DNA of 64,000 bases from Caballeronia arationis (lineage in GTDB: Bacteria > Pseudomonadota > Gammaproteobacteria > Burkholderiales > Burkholderiaceae). Under the pieces are notes generated by a model. That model saw only the letters and a list, made by a program, of their open reading frames with translations. It was not told the DNA's origin and searched no databases. Where the stretch lies: NCBI RefSeq assembly GCF_001544975.2, contig NZ_FCOG02000028.1:1-64000 (forward strand), given 5' to 3'. The position numbers and the translations under genes are program-made. This document shows positions 1 through 8,515 of the stretch, in pieces; position 1 is the stretch's first letter; every line of letters begins with the position of its first letter.

Positions 1-83
1 CAGAAATCGCGCTTTATCATGCACTTGGAAAACTACCCGAGCCTCCGTCGACCCACAGTTTTTACTGACGAACCAAAGTTCTG

Positions 84-260
84 TGAGGGCAACACTTAGG
101 CGCTGGGCCAATCGCTATTGCCAGTGCGTTGCCGTCCTAAGACTGTTGCCTGAAAAAGCTGCTTTCTTTGGTTACTTTCTTTGCAGCAGCAAAGAAAGTA
201 ACTGCCGCCCCGCACAGGGGCGAGCTAATAGACCAAGGCAAAGCAAGTTCTATAGAAGCG
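84..260 (+). repeat. Dispersed palindromic repeat, copy 1
   Basis: This non-coding repeat is about 180 bp long. It starts with a GGGCAACACTTAGGCGCTGG-like end and contains a perfect 30-bp palindrome at 172-201 (13-bp arms, 4-base loop). A GC hairpin (CCCCGCACAGGGG) follows, and the repeat ends near the GAAGCG motif. Related copies lie at 30394-30573, 30838-31019, 45471-45555 with 56003-56118 (split), and 56383-56563. This copy lies just past the 3' end of the MFS gene, so its hairpins may act as a terminator. Short open frames across it are judged non-coding. Bases 1-83 hold nothing I can recognise. Confidence 0.85.
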
Positions 261-294
261 TCAGGAACATCGGTCGGTGCAGCCCAGCTGCACC

Positions 295-1599
295 TTAATC
301 GAGCGTCTTGCCGCGAGTCTCGGGCATCCGTGCATAGACCACAAAGCCGACCGCACACACCGCAGCGACATAGACCCACACGTACTGCGACAAGCCCGAC
401 GTCGACATGGCCGTCATGATGTAGGGCAGCGTGCCGCCGAACACCGCCGCCGATATCGCGTACGGCAACGCCACGCCGGTCGCGCGCACGTGCGCCGGGA
501 ACTGCTCGGCCATCACGGTCGCGCAGGTCGCCGCGAAGCCCGACGAGAGCAGCATGCCGATCGTGACGATGGCGGTCGCGGTCCAGAAGTCGCTGGAGAG
601 GAAGTGCAGTGCAGGCCACGCGAAGAGCGCGGAGCCGCCCGCGAACACCAGCAGCACCGGCTTGCGTCCGATGCGGTCCGACAGCATCCCGATCAGCGGA
701 ATCGCAACGAGCGATGCGACGATCGAAATGACGCTAGCGCTGAACGCATCGCGCAATGCGATGCCCGTACGCAGGTGAGCGAAGGTCGGGAACAGCACGA
801 GCCAGAGATAGACGCAGAGATTGCCAGCCATAGCGATGCCGATCACGCGCAGCGCTGCACGCCGGTGATCGCGCAGGATCACGAGCAACGGATGGCCGCC
901 CTGCCGGTGCGACGCGGCAGTGCGCTTGAACGCATCGGTCTCGGCGACGGAGAGGCGCACCCACAGCGCGACGAAGCCCATCAGCCCGGCCACTGCGAAC
1001 GCAATGCGCCAGCCCCAGCTCGCCATGTCCGGCGCGGCGATAGTCGAGGTCAGGATGTAGCCGATCAACGCGGCGACGAGCACGCCCGCATTCACGGCGA
1101 AGTGCTGCCATGAGCCGGCGAAACCACGCCGCGATGGCGCCGCCGATTCGATCAGGAACGTCGAGGCCGAGCCGAACTCGCCACCCGCTGCGAAACCCTG
1201 CACGAGCCGCGCGAGCACCAGGATCAGCGGCGCCGCGATGCCGATCGTCGCGTAGCCGGGACACATCGCGATGACGAGCGAGCTGCCCGCCATCAGCGCC
1301 ACCGACAGCGCGAGGCCGTTCTTGCGGCCGTGCCGGTCCGCGTAGGCGCCAAGCAATGCACCGCCGATCGGCCGCATCACGAAGCCAACCGCGAACACGG
1401 CGAACGCGGAGAGCAGCGAGACACGGTCGTTGTGAGCGGGAAAGAAGTGGCGCGAGAAGAGGGACGCGAAGGTCGCGTAAATGATCCAGTCGGTGAATTC
1501 GACGATGGTGCCGAGCGTCGCCGCGACGATGGCTTTTCGCTGCGCTCGCGTGAGCGGTGTCGCCGATGCCTCGACGATGCCTTCAAGGGTGCTTTCCAT
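295..1599 (-). CDS. MFS transporter, metabolite:H+ symporter (MHS) type
   Basis: This is an inner-membrane secondary carrier of about 434 residues with many hydrophobic segments. It has the MHS/MFS loop signature after TM2 (GAYADRHGRKNGL) and a second DRIGRK loop in the C-terminal half, as in proton symporters for organic acids. I chose the ATG at 1599 because GGAGACAGC sits directly upstream; an ATG 30 bases earlier lacks a good ribosome site. It is transcribed divergently from the SDR/enoyl-CoA hydratase pair and shares a symmetric regulatory region with it. It probably imports the substrate of that pathway. The substrate cannot be read from the sequence. Confidence 0.88.
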   Translation of the reverse strand: MESTLEGIVEASATPLTRAQRKAIVAATLGTIVEFTDWIIYATFASLFSRHFFPAHNDRVSLLSAFAVFAVGFVMRPIGGALLGAYADRHGRKNGLALSVALMAGSSLVIAMCPGYATIGIAAPLILVLARLVQGFAAGGEFGSASTFLIESAAPSRRGFAGSWQHFAVNAGVLVAALIGYILTSTIAAPDMASWGWRIAFAVAGLMGFVALWVRLSVAETDAFKRTAASHRQGGHPLLVILRDHRRAALRVIGIAMAGNLCVYLWLVLFPTFAHLRTGIALRDAFSASVISIVASLVAIPLIGMLSDRIGRKPVLLVFAGGSALFAWPALHFLSSDFWTATAIVTIGMLLSSGFAATCATVMAEQFPAHVRATGVALPYAISAAVFGGTLPYIMTAMSTSGLSQYVWVYVAAVCAVGFVVYARMPETRGKTLD

Positions 1600-1694
1600 T
1601 GCTGTCTCCGGTATGTGTTTGTCATGCATGAGGCGGTGTGCGTGCTCCGGCGCGAATACACGCGCAGATGAAGCGAAGCTCGTTGCATGAACGC

Positions 1695-1761
1695 ATCGTA
1701 GGTAGGCACACGGCCCGCGCGCAAACGACTTTTTCTGCGTTCTCGATTGATTTTTTATGCG
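1695..1761 (-). promoter_or_regulatory. Divergent LysR-type promoter for the MFS gene
   Basis: Read on the minus strand, TCAATCGA (from 1750) and TCGTTTG (from 1728) occur 22 bases apart, exactly as in the plus-strand promoter at 1805-1870. The 14-mer GAAAAAGTCGTTTG at 1735-1722 is the perfect inverted copy of 1831-1844. A TACGAT -10-like hexamer follows at 1700-1695. The distal TTGAG half-site is not conserved here. The element is inferred to be bound by the LysR protein encoded at 3509-4408. Confidence 0.55.
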
Positions 1762-1804
1762 GTCATCGCGCGGCGCGTTCCTGCACTAGGGCGCGTTCCT
1801 TCGA

Positions 1805-1870
1805 TTGAGCACAGGTCAATCGAACGCGTCGAAAAAGTCGTTTGAGCGGCGGGCAAGGGCGCCCTAGCAT
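1805..1870 (+). promoter_or_regulatory. LysR box and promoter for the SDR/enoyl-CoA hydratase operon
   Basis: The LysR-type box TTGAGCACAGGTCAA lies at 1805-1819. A -35-like TTGAGC at 1842-1847 is separated by 17 bp from a -10-like TAGCAT at 1865-1870. The box centre would fall near -65 of the predicted start, the usual LysR recognition position. The same box, TCGTTTG block and spacing recur at 4477-4542 upstream of the CoA-transferase gene, which is strong internal evidence of function. Confidence 0.65.
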
Positions 1871-1907
1871 CGAAGCGTCCAAGTCATTCATTCCACCGGG
1901 AAACGCC

Positions 1908-2675
1908 ATGAACACGTCCGAACAGCATCGTTCCGCCGAAGTCGCCATCGTCACAGGGGGCGCAAAAGGCATCGGCCTGGGCATCGCCGCGGCGCTCGCG
2001 CGCACGGGCCGCCGCATCGCACTGTTCGATCTGGACCGCGCGAGCCTCGACGAAGCCTGCAGCACGCTCGCCGCGGCGGGCAGCGAGGTCGTTGGCCTGG
2101 CGGTCGACGTGACGAAGAGCGACTCCGTCAATCAGGCGGTGGCGGCGGTCGTCGAGCGCTTTGGCCGCGCGGACCTGCTCGTGAACAACGCGGGGATCGT
2201 GCGCGACAAGCGCATCACGAAGATGAGCGACGAGGACTGGGAGGCCGTCATCGACGTGAACCTGAAATCGCAGTTCCTGTGCTGCCGCGCGGTGCTCGCA
2301 CACATGAGCGAGGCGCGCTACGGGCGCATCGTGAACATCTCGTCGCGTGCGTGGCTCGGCGGCGCCGGGCAGTCGAACTATTCGGCGGCGAAGGGCGGCG
2401 TGGTGAGCCTCACGCGCAGCCTGGCGCTGGAATGGGCGAGCGCCGGCGTCACGGTCAACGCGATTGCGCCGGGCATCGTCGACACGCCGCTCTTTCGCGC
2501 ATTCGACGACGCTCTTCAGGAGCGGCTCAAGAAATCCGTGCCGGTGCAGCGCATCGGCACGCCCGAGGACATCGCGCAGGCCGTGCTGTTCTTCGCGCAG
2601 CGGGAGGCGTCGTACATCACCGGGCAGACGCTCTATGTGTGCGGCGGCCGGTCGCTGTCCTCGGCAAGCGTTTGA
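1908..2675 (+). CDS. SDR family NAD(P)-dependent oxidoreductase
   Basis: This is a classical short-chain dehydrogenase of 255 residues. The cofactor motif TGGAKGIG is at residues 16-23, NNAG follows, and the catalytic YSAAK has Tyr158 and Lys162 with a preceding NISS serine. The start at 1908 is the ATG beginning MNTSEQ; an upstream in-frame start would lie in the promoter. The gene is followed after 11 bases by an enoyl-CoA hydratase gene, so it plausibly oxidises a hydroxyacyl-CoA or hydroxy-acid intermediate, FabG/HbdH-like. The exact substrate is unknown. The upstream LysR-type promoter is described separately. Confidence 0.9.
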   Translation: MNTSEQHRSAEVAIVTGGAKGIGLGIAAALARTGRRIALFDLDRASLDEACSTLAAAGSEVVGLAVDVTKSDSVNQAVAAVVERFGRADLLVNNAGIVRDKRITKMSDEDWEAVIDVNLKSQFLCCRAVLAHMSEARYGRIVNISSRAWLGGAGQSNYSAAKGGVVSLTRSLALEWASAGVTVNAIAPGIVDTPLFRAFDDALQERLKKSVPVQRIGTPEDIAQAVLFFAQREASYITGQTLYVCGGRSLSSASV

Positions 2676-2686
2676 GGGAGACGACG

Positions 2687-3490
2687 ATGACCATCCACTA
2701 CGCGGTATCGAATCACATTGCCACCATCGCGCTCGATCGTCCGGAAGCGCTCAACGCGCTCGATCTGGACAGCCTGCGCGAACTGCGCGCCGCACTCTCG
2801 GCGGCCCGCGACGATGACGACGTGCGCGTGATCGTGCTCACGGGCGCGGGACACAAGTCATTCTGCGTCGGCGCGGATCTGAAGAACACGCTGCCGCCCG
2901 CGACGAGCTTCAGTTCGTCGTTCGTCAAATCGATCGATCGCGCGGCGGCCGAGGGCGTCTATGTCCGGATGATGGACCTGAGTTCGCTGCGCATTTTCAA
3001 GCCGGTCATCGGCGCGATCAACGGCTATTGCCTCGGCGGCGGACTGGAACTGGCGCTGCAGTGCGACTTGCGGATCGCGTCGGGCAACGCGGTATTCGGA
3101 TTGCCGGAGGCCGTCGTGGCGAGCATTCCGGCCGTGTGCGGTATTCAGGCGCTGCAGAAAGCCGTGCCTTCGGCCATCGCGATGAAGATGCTCCTCAGCG
3201 GCAGCAGGATCGACGCGGCCTACGCGGAGCGCATCGGTCTGATCTCCGACGTGACCGAGCCAGAAGCGCTGATGGACAAGGCGCTCGAACTGGCGGCGGC
3301 AATCGCGGCGAACGGCCCGCTCGCGGTGCAGATGATCAAGAAGATCGCGGAAACGAGCAGCAACGTGCCGCTCACGCAGGCGATCGAATTCACCGAGCTT
3401 GCCTGGGGTGCGATGCGCGAATCGGAAGACCGGGTCGAAGGACGCAAGGCGTTCGCGGAGAAGCGCAAGCCGCATTTCAAGGGGCGTTGA
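2687..3490 (+). CDS. Enoyl-CoA hydratase/isomerase (crotonase) family protein
   Basis: This 267-residue crotonase has the oxyanion-hole region (FCVGADL) and both catalytic glutamates of true hydratases: the Glu of GGGLELAL and the Glu of FGLPEA. It lies 11 bases after the SDR gene, with GGGAG at the junction serving as ribosome site, so the two are one operon. Family knowledge predicts hydration of an enoyl-CoA thioester, which fits the nearby CoA-transferase that would make the thioester. The end is convergent with the LysR gene, only 18 bases apart. Confidence 0.9.
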   Translation: MTIHYAVSNHIATIALDRPEALNALDLDSLRELRAALSAARDDDDVRVIVLTGAGHKSFCVGADLKNTLPPATSFSSSFVKSIDRAAAEGVYVRMMDLSSLRIFKPVIGAINGYCLGGGLELALQCDLRIASGNAVFGLPEAVVASIPAVCGIQALQKAVPSAIAMKMLLSGSRIDAAYAERIGLISDVTEPEALMDKALELAAAIAANGPLAVQMIKKIAETSSNVPLTQAIEFTELAWGAMRESEDRVEGRKAFAEKRKPHFKGR

Positions 3491-3508
3491 AGCGACCGGC
3501 GAAAAGCG

Positions 3509-4408
3509 TCACGAACGCTGGTCGCAGGTCGAGAGCAGCCAGGTGCGGAACGCCGCGAACTCGGGATTCGCGAGATGGGCGGGCGGATAGACGAGGTAGT
3601 AAGTGTACGTGCCCAGATCCAGGACGAAGGAAAAGGGCATCACGAGCGTGCCGGCCGCAAGCTGGTCGGCGACCAGCACGCGTTGCGCGATGGCGATGCC
3701 GTGTCCCTGCGTCGCGGCGAAATACGCGAGGATCGAGCTTTCGTAGCTTAGGCCAGAGAGCGGATTGACGCCGCGCACGCCCGCGGCATCGAGCCATTTC
3801 GCCCAGTCTTCGCGGCGCGCGAGCGAATGCAGCAGGGACACCTTGCGCAGGCTTTCGGGCGTCGCATCGTTGAGATCGGGATGGGCGCGCAGGAACTCGG
3901 GGCTGCACACCGGCACGAGTTCGTTCGGCACGAGCCGGTCCGCGCCCACATCGGACGAGGGCGCGTGCGAAAGCCGGATCGCGGCGTCGACGTGGTCCAC
4001 GTTGAAGTCCACCGGTTGCAGCGAGGTCGTCAGGCTCACTTCGATGTCGGGATGATCGCGATGAAACGTCGAGAGCCGCGGCAGCAGCCAGTTCATGGAA
4101 AAGGTGGTGTAGGCGCGGATTTTCAGCGTGCGGCGGCGGCGCGCCTCGGTGAGATTGATGGTCGCGGTGCGCATCGTTTCGAAGCCGCGCACGATGTCCG
4201 TCAGATAGCGCTCGCCCATCGGCGTCAGCGTGATCGCCCGATGTCCGCGCTCGAAGAGCATAACGCCGAGCTGGTCCTCCAGCAACTTGATCTGCCGGCT
4301 GACGGCAGCGGGCGTGACGTTCAGCTCGTCAGCCGCGAGCTGAACGCTCAAGAGACGCCCGCAGACTTCGAAGGCGCGCAGCGCGTTGAGGGACGGGAGC
4401 GTTCGCAT
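3509..4408 (-). CDS. LysR family transcriptional regulator, GcvA-like
   Basis: This 299-residue LysR protein has an N-terminal winged helix-turn-helix (roughly residues 8-65, with ADELNVTPAAVSRQIKLLE) followed by a periplasmic-binding-like effector domain. The PSLNALRAFEV start is typical of the GcvA/AmpR branch. It is divergent from the CoA-transferase gene, whose upstream region carries a perfect TTGAG-N5-CTCAA box. An equivalent box at the same spacing precedes the SDR operon. It is therefore the best candidate for activating MFS, SDR-hydratase and CoA-transferase promoters together. The co-inducer is unknown. Confidence 0.92.
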   Translation of the reverse strand: MRTLPSLNALRAFEVCGRLLSVQLAADELNVTPAAVSRQIKLLEDQLGVMLFERGHRAITLTPMGERYLTDIVRGFETMRTATINLTEARRRRTLKIRAYTTFSMNWLLPRLSTFHRDHPDIEVSLTTSLQPVDFNVDHVDAAIRLSHAPSSDVGADRLVPNELVPVCSPEFLRAHPDLNDATPESLRKVSLLHSLARREDWAKWLDAAGVRGVNPLSGLSYESSILAYFAATQGHGIAIAQRVLVADQLAAGTLVMPFSFVLDLGTYTYYLVYPPAHLANPEFAAFRTWLLSTCDQRS

Positions 4409-4476
4409 TCGAAAATGGTAGCACGGGCGTCGTGCGCCGCGACCGGGAAACGAACAGGATGCTCCGCCGGCGTCGC

Positions 4477-4542
4477 TTGAGCAAAACTCAATCGAGTGCC
4501 GAGGAAATGTCGTTTGTCCGGCGCTGCCTTGCGACGTATCGT
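4477..4542 (+). promoter_or_regulatory. LysR box and promoter for the CoA-transferase operon
   Basis: The palindrome TTGAGCAAAACTCAA (T-N11-A type) lies at 4477-4491. TCGTTTG follows at 4510-4516, a -35-like TTGTCC at 4514-4519 and, after 17 bp, a -10-like TATCGT at 4537-4542. Offsets from the box match the promoter at 1805 base for base (33 to TCGTTTG, 42 to CGGCG). The LysR gene is divergent, so autoregulation is likely. Confidence 0.68.
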
Positions 4543-4619
4543 TGATTCAAGGGTCGGGCGCAACGAGCAGCGTGAGTAACGCGAGCGTGGCGCATCCCGC
4601 GATACTCAAGGAGACGGCA

Positions 4620-6602
4620 ATGCTGGACGGTGTGCGAATTCTCGCGTGGGGTGCACGCAGTGCGGTGAAACTGAGCGCGACGCTCTTCGAACGGTCCGGC
4701 GCCGAGGTCCACGTCACCGATGCAGCGCACATCGGCGATTTCGGCTACGACGCGATCGTCGTTTCATCGGATGTGGGCACGGCGGCGCAGCGAGGCGTCA
4801 TCGCCGAACTGAAGGCGGCGGGTGAGCACGTGATCTGCGACATCACCGCGACCGGCGCACAAGGATCGCGCGCCGGCGTGCGCTGGTCCGATGCAGAGAT
4901 TCAGGCGATGACCGGCCTCATGGACACGACCGGATTCGCAAGCGGCCAGCCGGTGCGCATCGGCGTGCCGTTCACGGAGATGTCGGCGGCGATGTATGCG
5001 TGCGCTGGGGTCGCATCGGCGATTCGCGTTGCGCGGCTGCGCGGCATCCGGCAGAACATCGACGTGACGCTGTTCGGCTGCGCGGCGAGCGCGCTGACCA
5101 CGTTCCTGCCGGCCGCGTTCACGCAGGGCACGGCGGGACGCGTCGGCAACCGGCATCCGGCCTGCGCGCCCTGGAACGCCTACCGGACGCTCGACGGCTG
5201 GATACTCATCTGCACGAGCACCGAAGAGCAATGGCGCAAGATCAGGAGCGTCGCCGGCGTGCCGCAACTGGACGACGGGCGCTTCGCCACCCTTGCCGAC
5301 CGGGTTCGCCATGTCGATGAACTCGACCGCCTGATCGAAGCATGGACCACGACGCTCACCACCGAAGCATGCACGCGTCTTTGCGAGCGAATCGGCGTGG
5401 CGGCCGGGCCGATCGTCGGCGTAGCGGACCTGTCGCGCGAGGCCAACTTTCGCCTGCGCCACGCGTTCGCGGCGAAGCAGATCGAGGCGCATGGCATCGG
5501 GCGCGACACCTATCGCGACGTTTCCGTGTTCCGGACGCAACCGCTGACGGCCGATGCAGCGGGCGCGCTTCCCGCTGTGTCGTCGAACGTCGAGCGTGAC
5601 GACGATGCCGGACCGCTCGCCGGTGTAAAGGTCGTCGAGATCGGCCAGTACACGACGGCGCCGCTCGTCGGCAAGCATCTCGCCGCGCTCGGTGCTCAGG
5701 TCGTCAAGATCGAGCCCCCCGATGGCGAGATCGCGCGGGCGTGGGTGCCGGGTCAGGGCGGCACGAGCTATTTCTTCGCGCTCAACAACACGGACAAGCA
5801 GACCCTCTCGCTCGACCTCAGGCACGAGCGCGACCGCGCGTATCTGCGCACGCTGCTCGCCTCGGCGGACGTGCTCGTCGAAAACCTTCGGCCCGGCGCG
5901 GTTGCGAAGCTCGGCTTTGATCGCGCAGCGCTCGCTGCGATCAACCCGAAGCTGATCTATTGCTCCATCTCGGGCTTCGGCACCGAGTCTGCATATCCGG
6001 GCCGTCCCGCATTCGACACCGTGATCCAGGCGATGGGCGGACTCATGGACCTCACCCGCAGCGAGGGCGAGCCGGTGAAGCTCGGCGCATCCGGCGCGGA
6101 CATTCTCGGCGGACAGGCCGCGCTCTTCGCCATCGTCGCGAGCCTCGTCGAGGCATCGCGTGAAGCGGGATCGTTCATAGAGATTTCGATGCAGGACGTC
6201 GCCGCGTGGTGTGCGCTCTTTGCGACGGGCAATCCGGAGCCGCAAGGCGTAGCCGTCGCATGCGCGGATGGTCACGTCTGGCTGGAATGCGACAGTCATC
6301 ACGCACCAGAATCATTGAAGGCGCACGCGATGGAAGCGAAGTGCAGCGCTCTCACGAGACAGCGCGCCGTCGCGAGCCTGCGTGCAGCGGGGGTACGCGC
6401 GGTGGCGGTCGCGCGGGTGAACGAACTGGTCGAAGACGGCGACTTTCTCGCCGATGTGCTGAGCGTCGCACGCGATGCGAACGGTGCGTTCTGGCCCGTC
6501 CTCAAGGTTCCCTACCGGCTCTCGCGCACGCCCGCCCGGGTTCGCGCGGTGCCGGGCGCGCCCGAGTGCGTGTGCGCGCCGGCGGTTGTTACGCCGCAGT
6601 AG
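4620..6602 (+). CDS. Double-domain class III (CaiB/BaiF) CoA-transferase
   Basis: This protein of about 660 residues contains two family III CoA-transferase units in tandem. The complete C-terminal unit begins near residue 333 (LAGVKVVEIGQYTTAPLVG) and has the probable catalytic Asp494 in GASGADILGG. The N-terminal unit is shorter and at the equivalent place has GVPFTEMS, with Glu120 where Asp is expected. The start at 4620 follows AAGGAGACGGCA. The family moves CoA between carboxylic acids through an aspartyl anhydride. Here it probably activates the carboxylic acid that the SDR and hydratase degrade. An SDR gene follows after 56 bases. Confidence 0.88.
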   Translation: MLDGVRILAWGARSAVKLSATLFERSGAEVHVTDAAHIGDFGYDAIVVSSDVGTAAQRGVIAELKAAGEHVICDITATGAQGSRAGVRWSDAEIQAMTGLMDTTGFASGQPVRIGVPFTEMSAAMYACAGVASAIRVARLRGIRQNIDVTLFGCAASALTTFLPAAFTQGTAGRVGNRHPACAPWNAYRTLDGWILICTSTEEQWRKIRSVAGVPQLDDGRFATLADRVRHVDELDRLIEAWTTTLTTEACTRLCERIGVAAGPIVGVADLSREANFRLRHAFAAKQIEAHGIGRDTYRDVSVFRTQPLTADAAGALPAVSSNVERDDDAGPLAGVKVVEIGQYTTAPLVGKHLAALGAQVVKIEPPDGEIARAWVPGQGGTSYFFALNNTDKQTLSLDLRHERDRAYLRTLLASADVLVENLRPGAVAKLGFDRAALAAINPKLIYCSISGFGTESAYPGRPAFDTVIQAMGGLMDLTRSEGEPVKLGASGADILGGQAALFAIVASLVEASREAGSFIEISMQDVAAWCALFATGNPEPQGVAVACADGHVWLECDSHHAPESLKAHAMEAKCSALTRQRAVASLRAAGVRAVAVARVNELVEDGDFLADVLSVARDANGAFWPVLKVPYRLSRTPARVRAVPGAPECVCAPAVVTPQ

Positions 6603-6658
6603 TTGCAGGCTCCTTTGCGGAGTCCCTTTCACTGACCGAACTGAAGGAGACATCGATC

Positions 6659-7504
6659 ATGTCCCAATCGAATACTGGCAAGGTGTGGTTCATCACGGGT
6701 GCCTCGCGCGGCTTCGGCGCGCTCGTCGCAAAACAGGCGCTCGACCGGGGCGATCGCGTTGTCGCGACGGCGCGCAAGCCGCAGACAGTGACCGAGCGCC
6801 TCGGCGAACAGCCGAACCTGCTCGCGGTGAAACTCGACGTCACGAACGAGGCCGACGCGCAGCAGGCCGTGCAGCACGCGGTCGAGCGCTTCGGACGCAT
6901 CGATGTGCTCGTCAACAACGCGGGCTATGGGTTGCTCGGCGCCGTCGAGGAATCGAGCGACAGCGAAGTGCGAGCGGTCTTCGGTACGAACGTGTTCGGT
7001 CTCTTGAACGTGACACGTGCCGTGCTGCCGCAGATGCGCGCGCAACGCAGCGGTCACGTGATCAACATTTCGTCGATCGGCGGCTATTCGTCGTATCAGG
7101 GCTGGGGCGTCTACGGCGCGACGAAGTTCGCCGTGGAAGGCCTGAGTGAAGCGCTGTCTCGCGAGCTGGCGCCACTCGGCATCTTCGCGACGGTTGTCGA
7201 GCCGGGCTTCTTCCGTACGGATTTCCTCAACGACAATTCGCTGGTCTCGACGAAACTGCATATCGACGACTACGCAGAAACCGTGGGCGCGATGCGGGAT
7301 TTCGCGGCCGGTGCGAACCATCAGCAGCCGGGCGATCCGGCGCGGCTCGCGGCGGCGATGATGAAACTCGCCGACAGCCCGAAGCCGCCCGTGCGTCTGC
7401 CGCTCGGCACCGACACAATTGCGCGTATCGAGGAAAAGAACCGTTTTGTCGATGCCGAACTGAAGGCATGGCACGACGTCGCGATCTCTACCGATCACGC
7501 GTGA
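6659..7504 (+). CDS. SDR family oxidoreductase
   Basis: This 281-residue short-chain dehydrogenase has TGASRGFG at residues 13-20, NNAGYG, NISS and YGATK with Tyr152 and Lys156. The ATG at 6659 follows GAAGGAGA. The sequence resembles the large 'oxidoreductase/short-chain dehydrogenase' group often found as single genes (extended C-terminus, EPGFFRTDF), so its role in the CoA pathway is not certain. It lies 56 bases downstream of the CoA-transferase and may be co-transcribed with it. A short GGGCGT/ACGCCC inverted repeat follows its stop. Confidence 0.88.
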   Translation: MSQSNTGKVWFITGASRGFGALVAKQALDRGDRVVATARKPQTVTERLGEQPNLLAVKLDVTNEADAQQAVQHAVERFGRIDVLVNNAGYGLLGAVEESSDSEVRAVFGTNVFGLLNVTRAVLPQMRAQRSGHVINISSIGGYSSYQGWGVYGATKFAVEGLSEALSRELAPLGIFATVVEPGFFRTDFLNDNSLVSTKLHIDDYAETVGAMRDFAAGANHQQPGDPARLAAAMMKLADSPKPPVRLPLGTDTIARIEEKNRFVDAELKAWHDVAISTDHA

Positions 7505-7598
7505 GCGGCACGGGACCGGTGGCCGGGGCGTCCGACGCCCACTCGCACGCTCCGCCGCGCTATGATTCGGCTAATCGATCCAACGCGACCAACTGGCC

Positions 7599-8501
7599 AT
7601 GCCCAAGCAAGACAAGCAGCAAGAGGGGACCCGCATCACCGATTCGTCCGATGACGACGCGGGCGCGTCCGCATCGACCTACCTCGTGCCGGGGCTCGAA
7701 CGCGGCTTGCGCATCCTCGCTGAATTCTCCGCGCGCGAGCCCGTGCTCGGCGCGCCGGAATTGTCGAAGCGTATCGGCATTCCGCGCACGACGACGTTTC
7801 GCCTGCTGCAGACGCTCGAAGCGCTCGGTTTTCTCGAACGCGTGAACGGCGACCGCAACTTCCGGCTGGGCGTCGCGGTGTTGCGGCTCGGCTTCGAATA
7901 TCTGAGCTCGCTCGAACTCACCGACTTCGGCACGCCCGTGCTCCAACGCCTGCGCGCTGTAACCGGCCTCACCACGCATCTGCTGATCCGCGATCAACGC
8001 GATGTCGTGTTCGTCGCGAAGGCGCAGAGTCACGAGCCGATGTTCAGCTCGGTGAAGGTTCACGTCGGCACTCGGCTGCCCGCGCACGCGACGGTGCACG
8101 GCCATGTGCTGATGGGCGACCTCACGCTCGACGCGCTGCGCCAGCTTTATCCCGAAGGCAAGCTCGAACAGTTCACCGAGCGCACGCCATCGACGGTCGA
8201 GGAACTGGATCTGCGCGTGCGCGAATGCGCGGCGGCTGGCTTCGGACTGAGCGAGGCATCGTTCGAACGCGGTATCTCCGTCGTGACCGCGCCGGTGCGC
8301 GACGGCGCGGGCGCGATCGTCGCGGCGATCACGGCGACCGTGCCGCGTTCCGAGATCGGCGCGACGGAGGACGAGAAAAACCGGCTGATCGAAGCGGTGT
8401 GCGGCGCGGCGATCGAACTCTCGGCGCGCCTCAATCATCGCCCGGACGCCGACGATCCGACCGCCCGCCTCGCGCGCCGTCACGCGGCCGCCGCGCACTA
8501 A
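7599..8501 (+). CDS. IclR family transcriptional regulator (paralogue 1)
   Basis: This 300-residue IclR protein has an N-terminal winged helix (APELSKRIGIPRTTTFRLLQ) and a C-terminal GAF-like effector domain (RGISVVTAPVRDG). It closely resembles the second IclR gene at 13957, with most residues shared across both domains, so the two arose by duplication. It lies between the CoA-transferase cluster and the porin. The porin and Rieske promoters carry a common GTTCC-N6-GGAAC type operator, which one or both paralogues could bind. That link is inference. Confidence 0.92.
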   Translation: MPKQDKQQEGTRITDSSDDDAGASASTYLVPGLERGLRILAEFSAREPVLGAPELSKRIGIPRTTTFRLLQTLEALGFLERVNGDRNFRLGVAVLRLGFEYLSSLELTDFGTPVLQRLRAVTGLTTHLLIRDQRDVVFVAKAQSHEPMFSSVKVHVGTRLPAHATVHGHVLMGDLTLDALRQLYPEGKLEQFTERTPSTVEELDLRVRECAAAGFGLSEASFERGISVVTAPVRDGAGAIVAAITATVPRSEIGATEDEKNRLIEAVCGAAIELSARLNHRPDADDPTARLARRHAAAAH

Positions 8502-8515
8502 AGCCCGGCCCCCGC

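Noticed and set aside
172-201. Palindromic repeats as a CRISPR array
   Set aside because: Copies are far apart, differ in orientation and have no regular spacers; no cas genes are present.
83-298. Open frame across repeat copy 1 (71 codons)
   Set aside because: It translates the dispersed palindromic repeat; the similar frame in the split copy near 55978-56193 has a different start region. There is no ribosome site, and repeat structure explains it.
3492-3525. Inverted repeat at the convergent end of the hydratase and LysR genes as a terminator
   Set aside because: Arms are interrupted and overlap the LysR coding end; there is no T run. Too weak to list.
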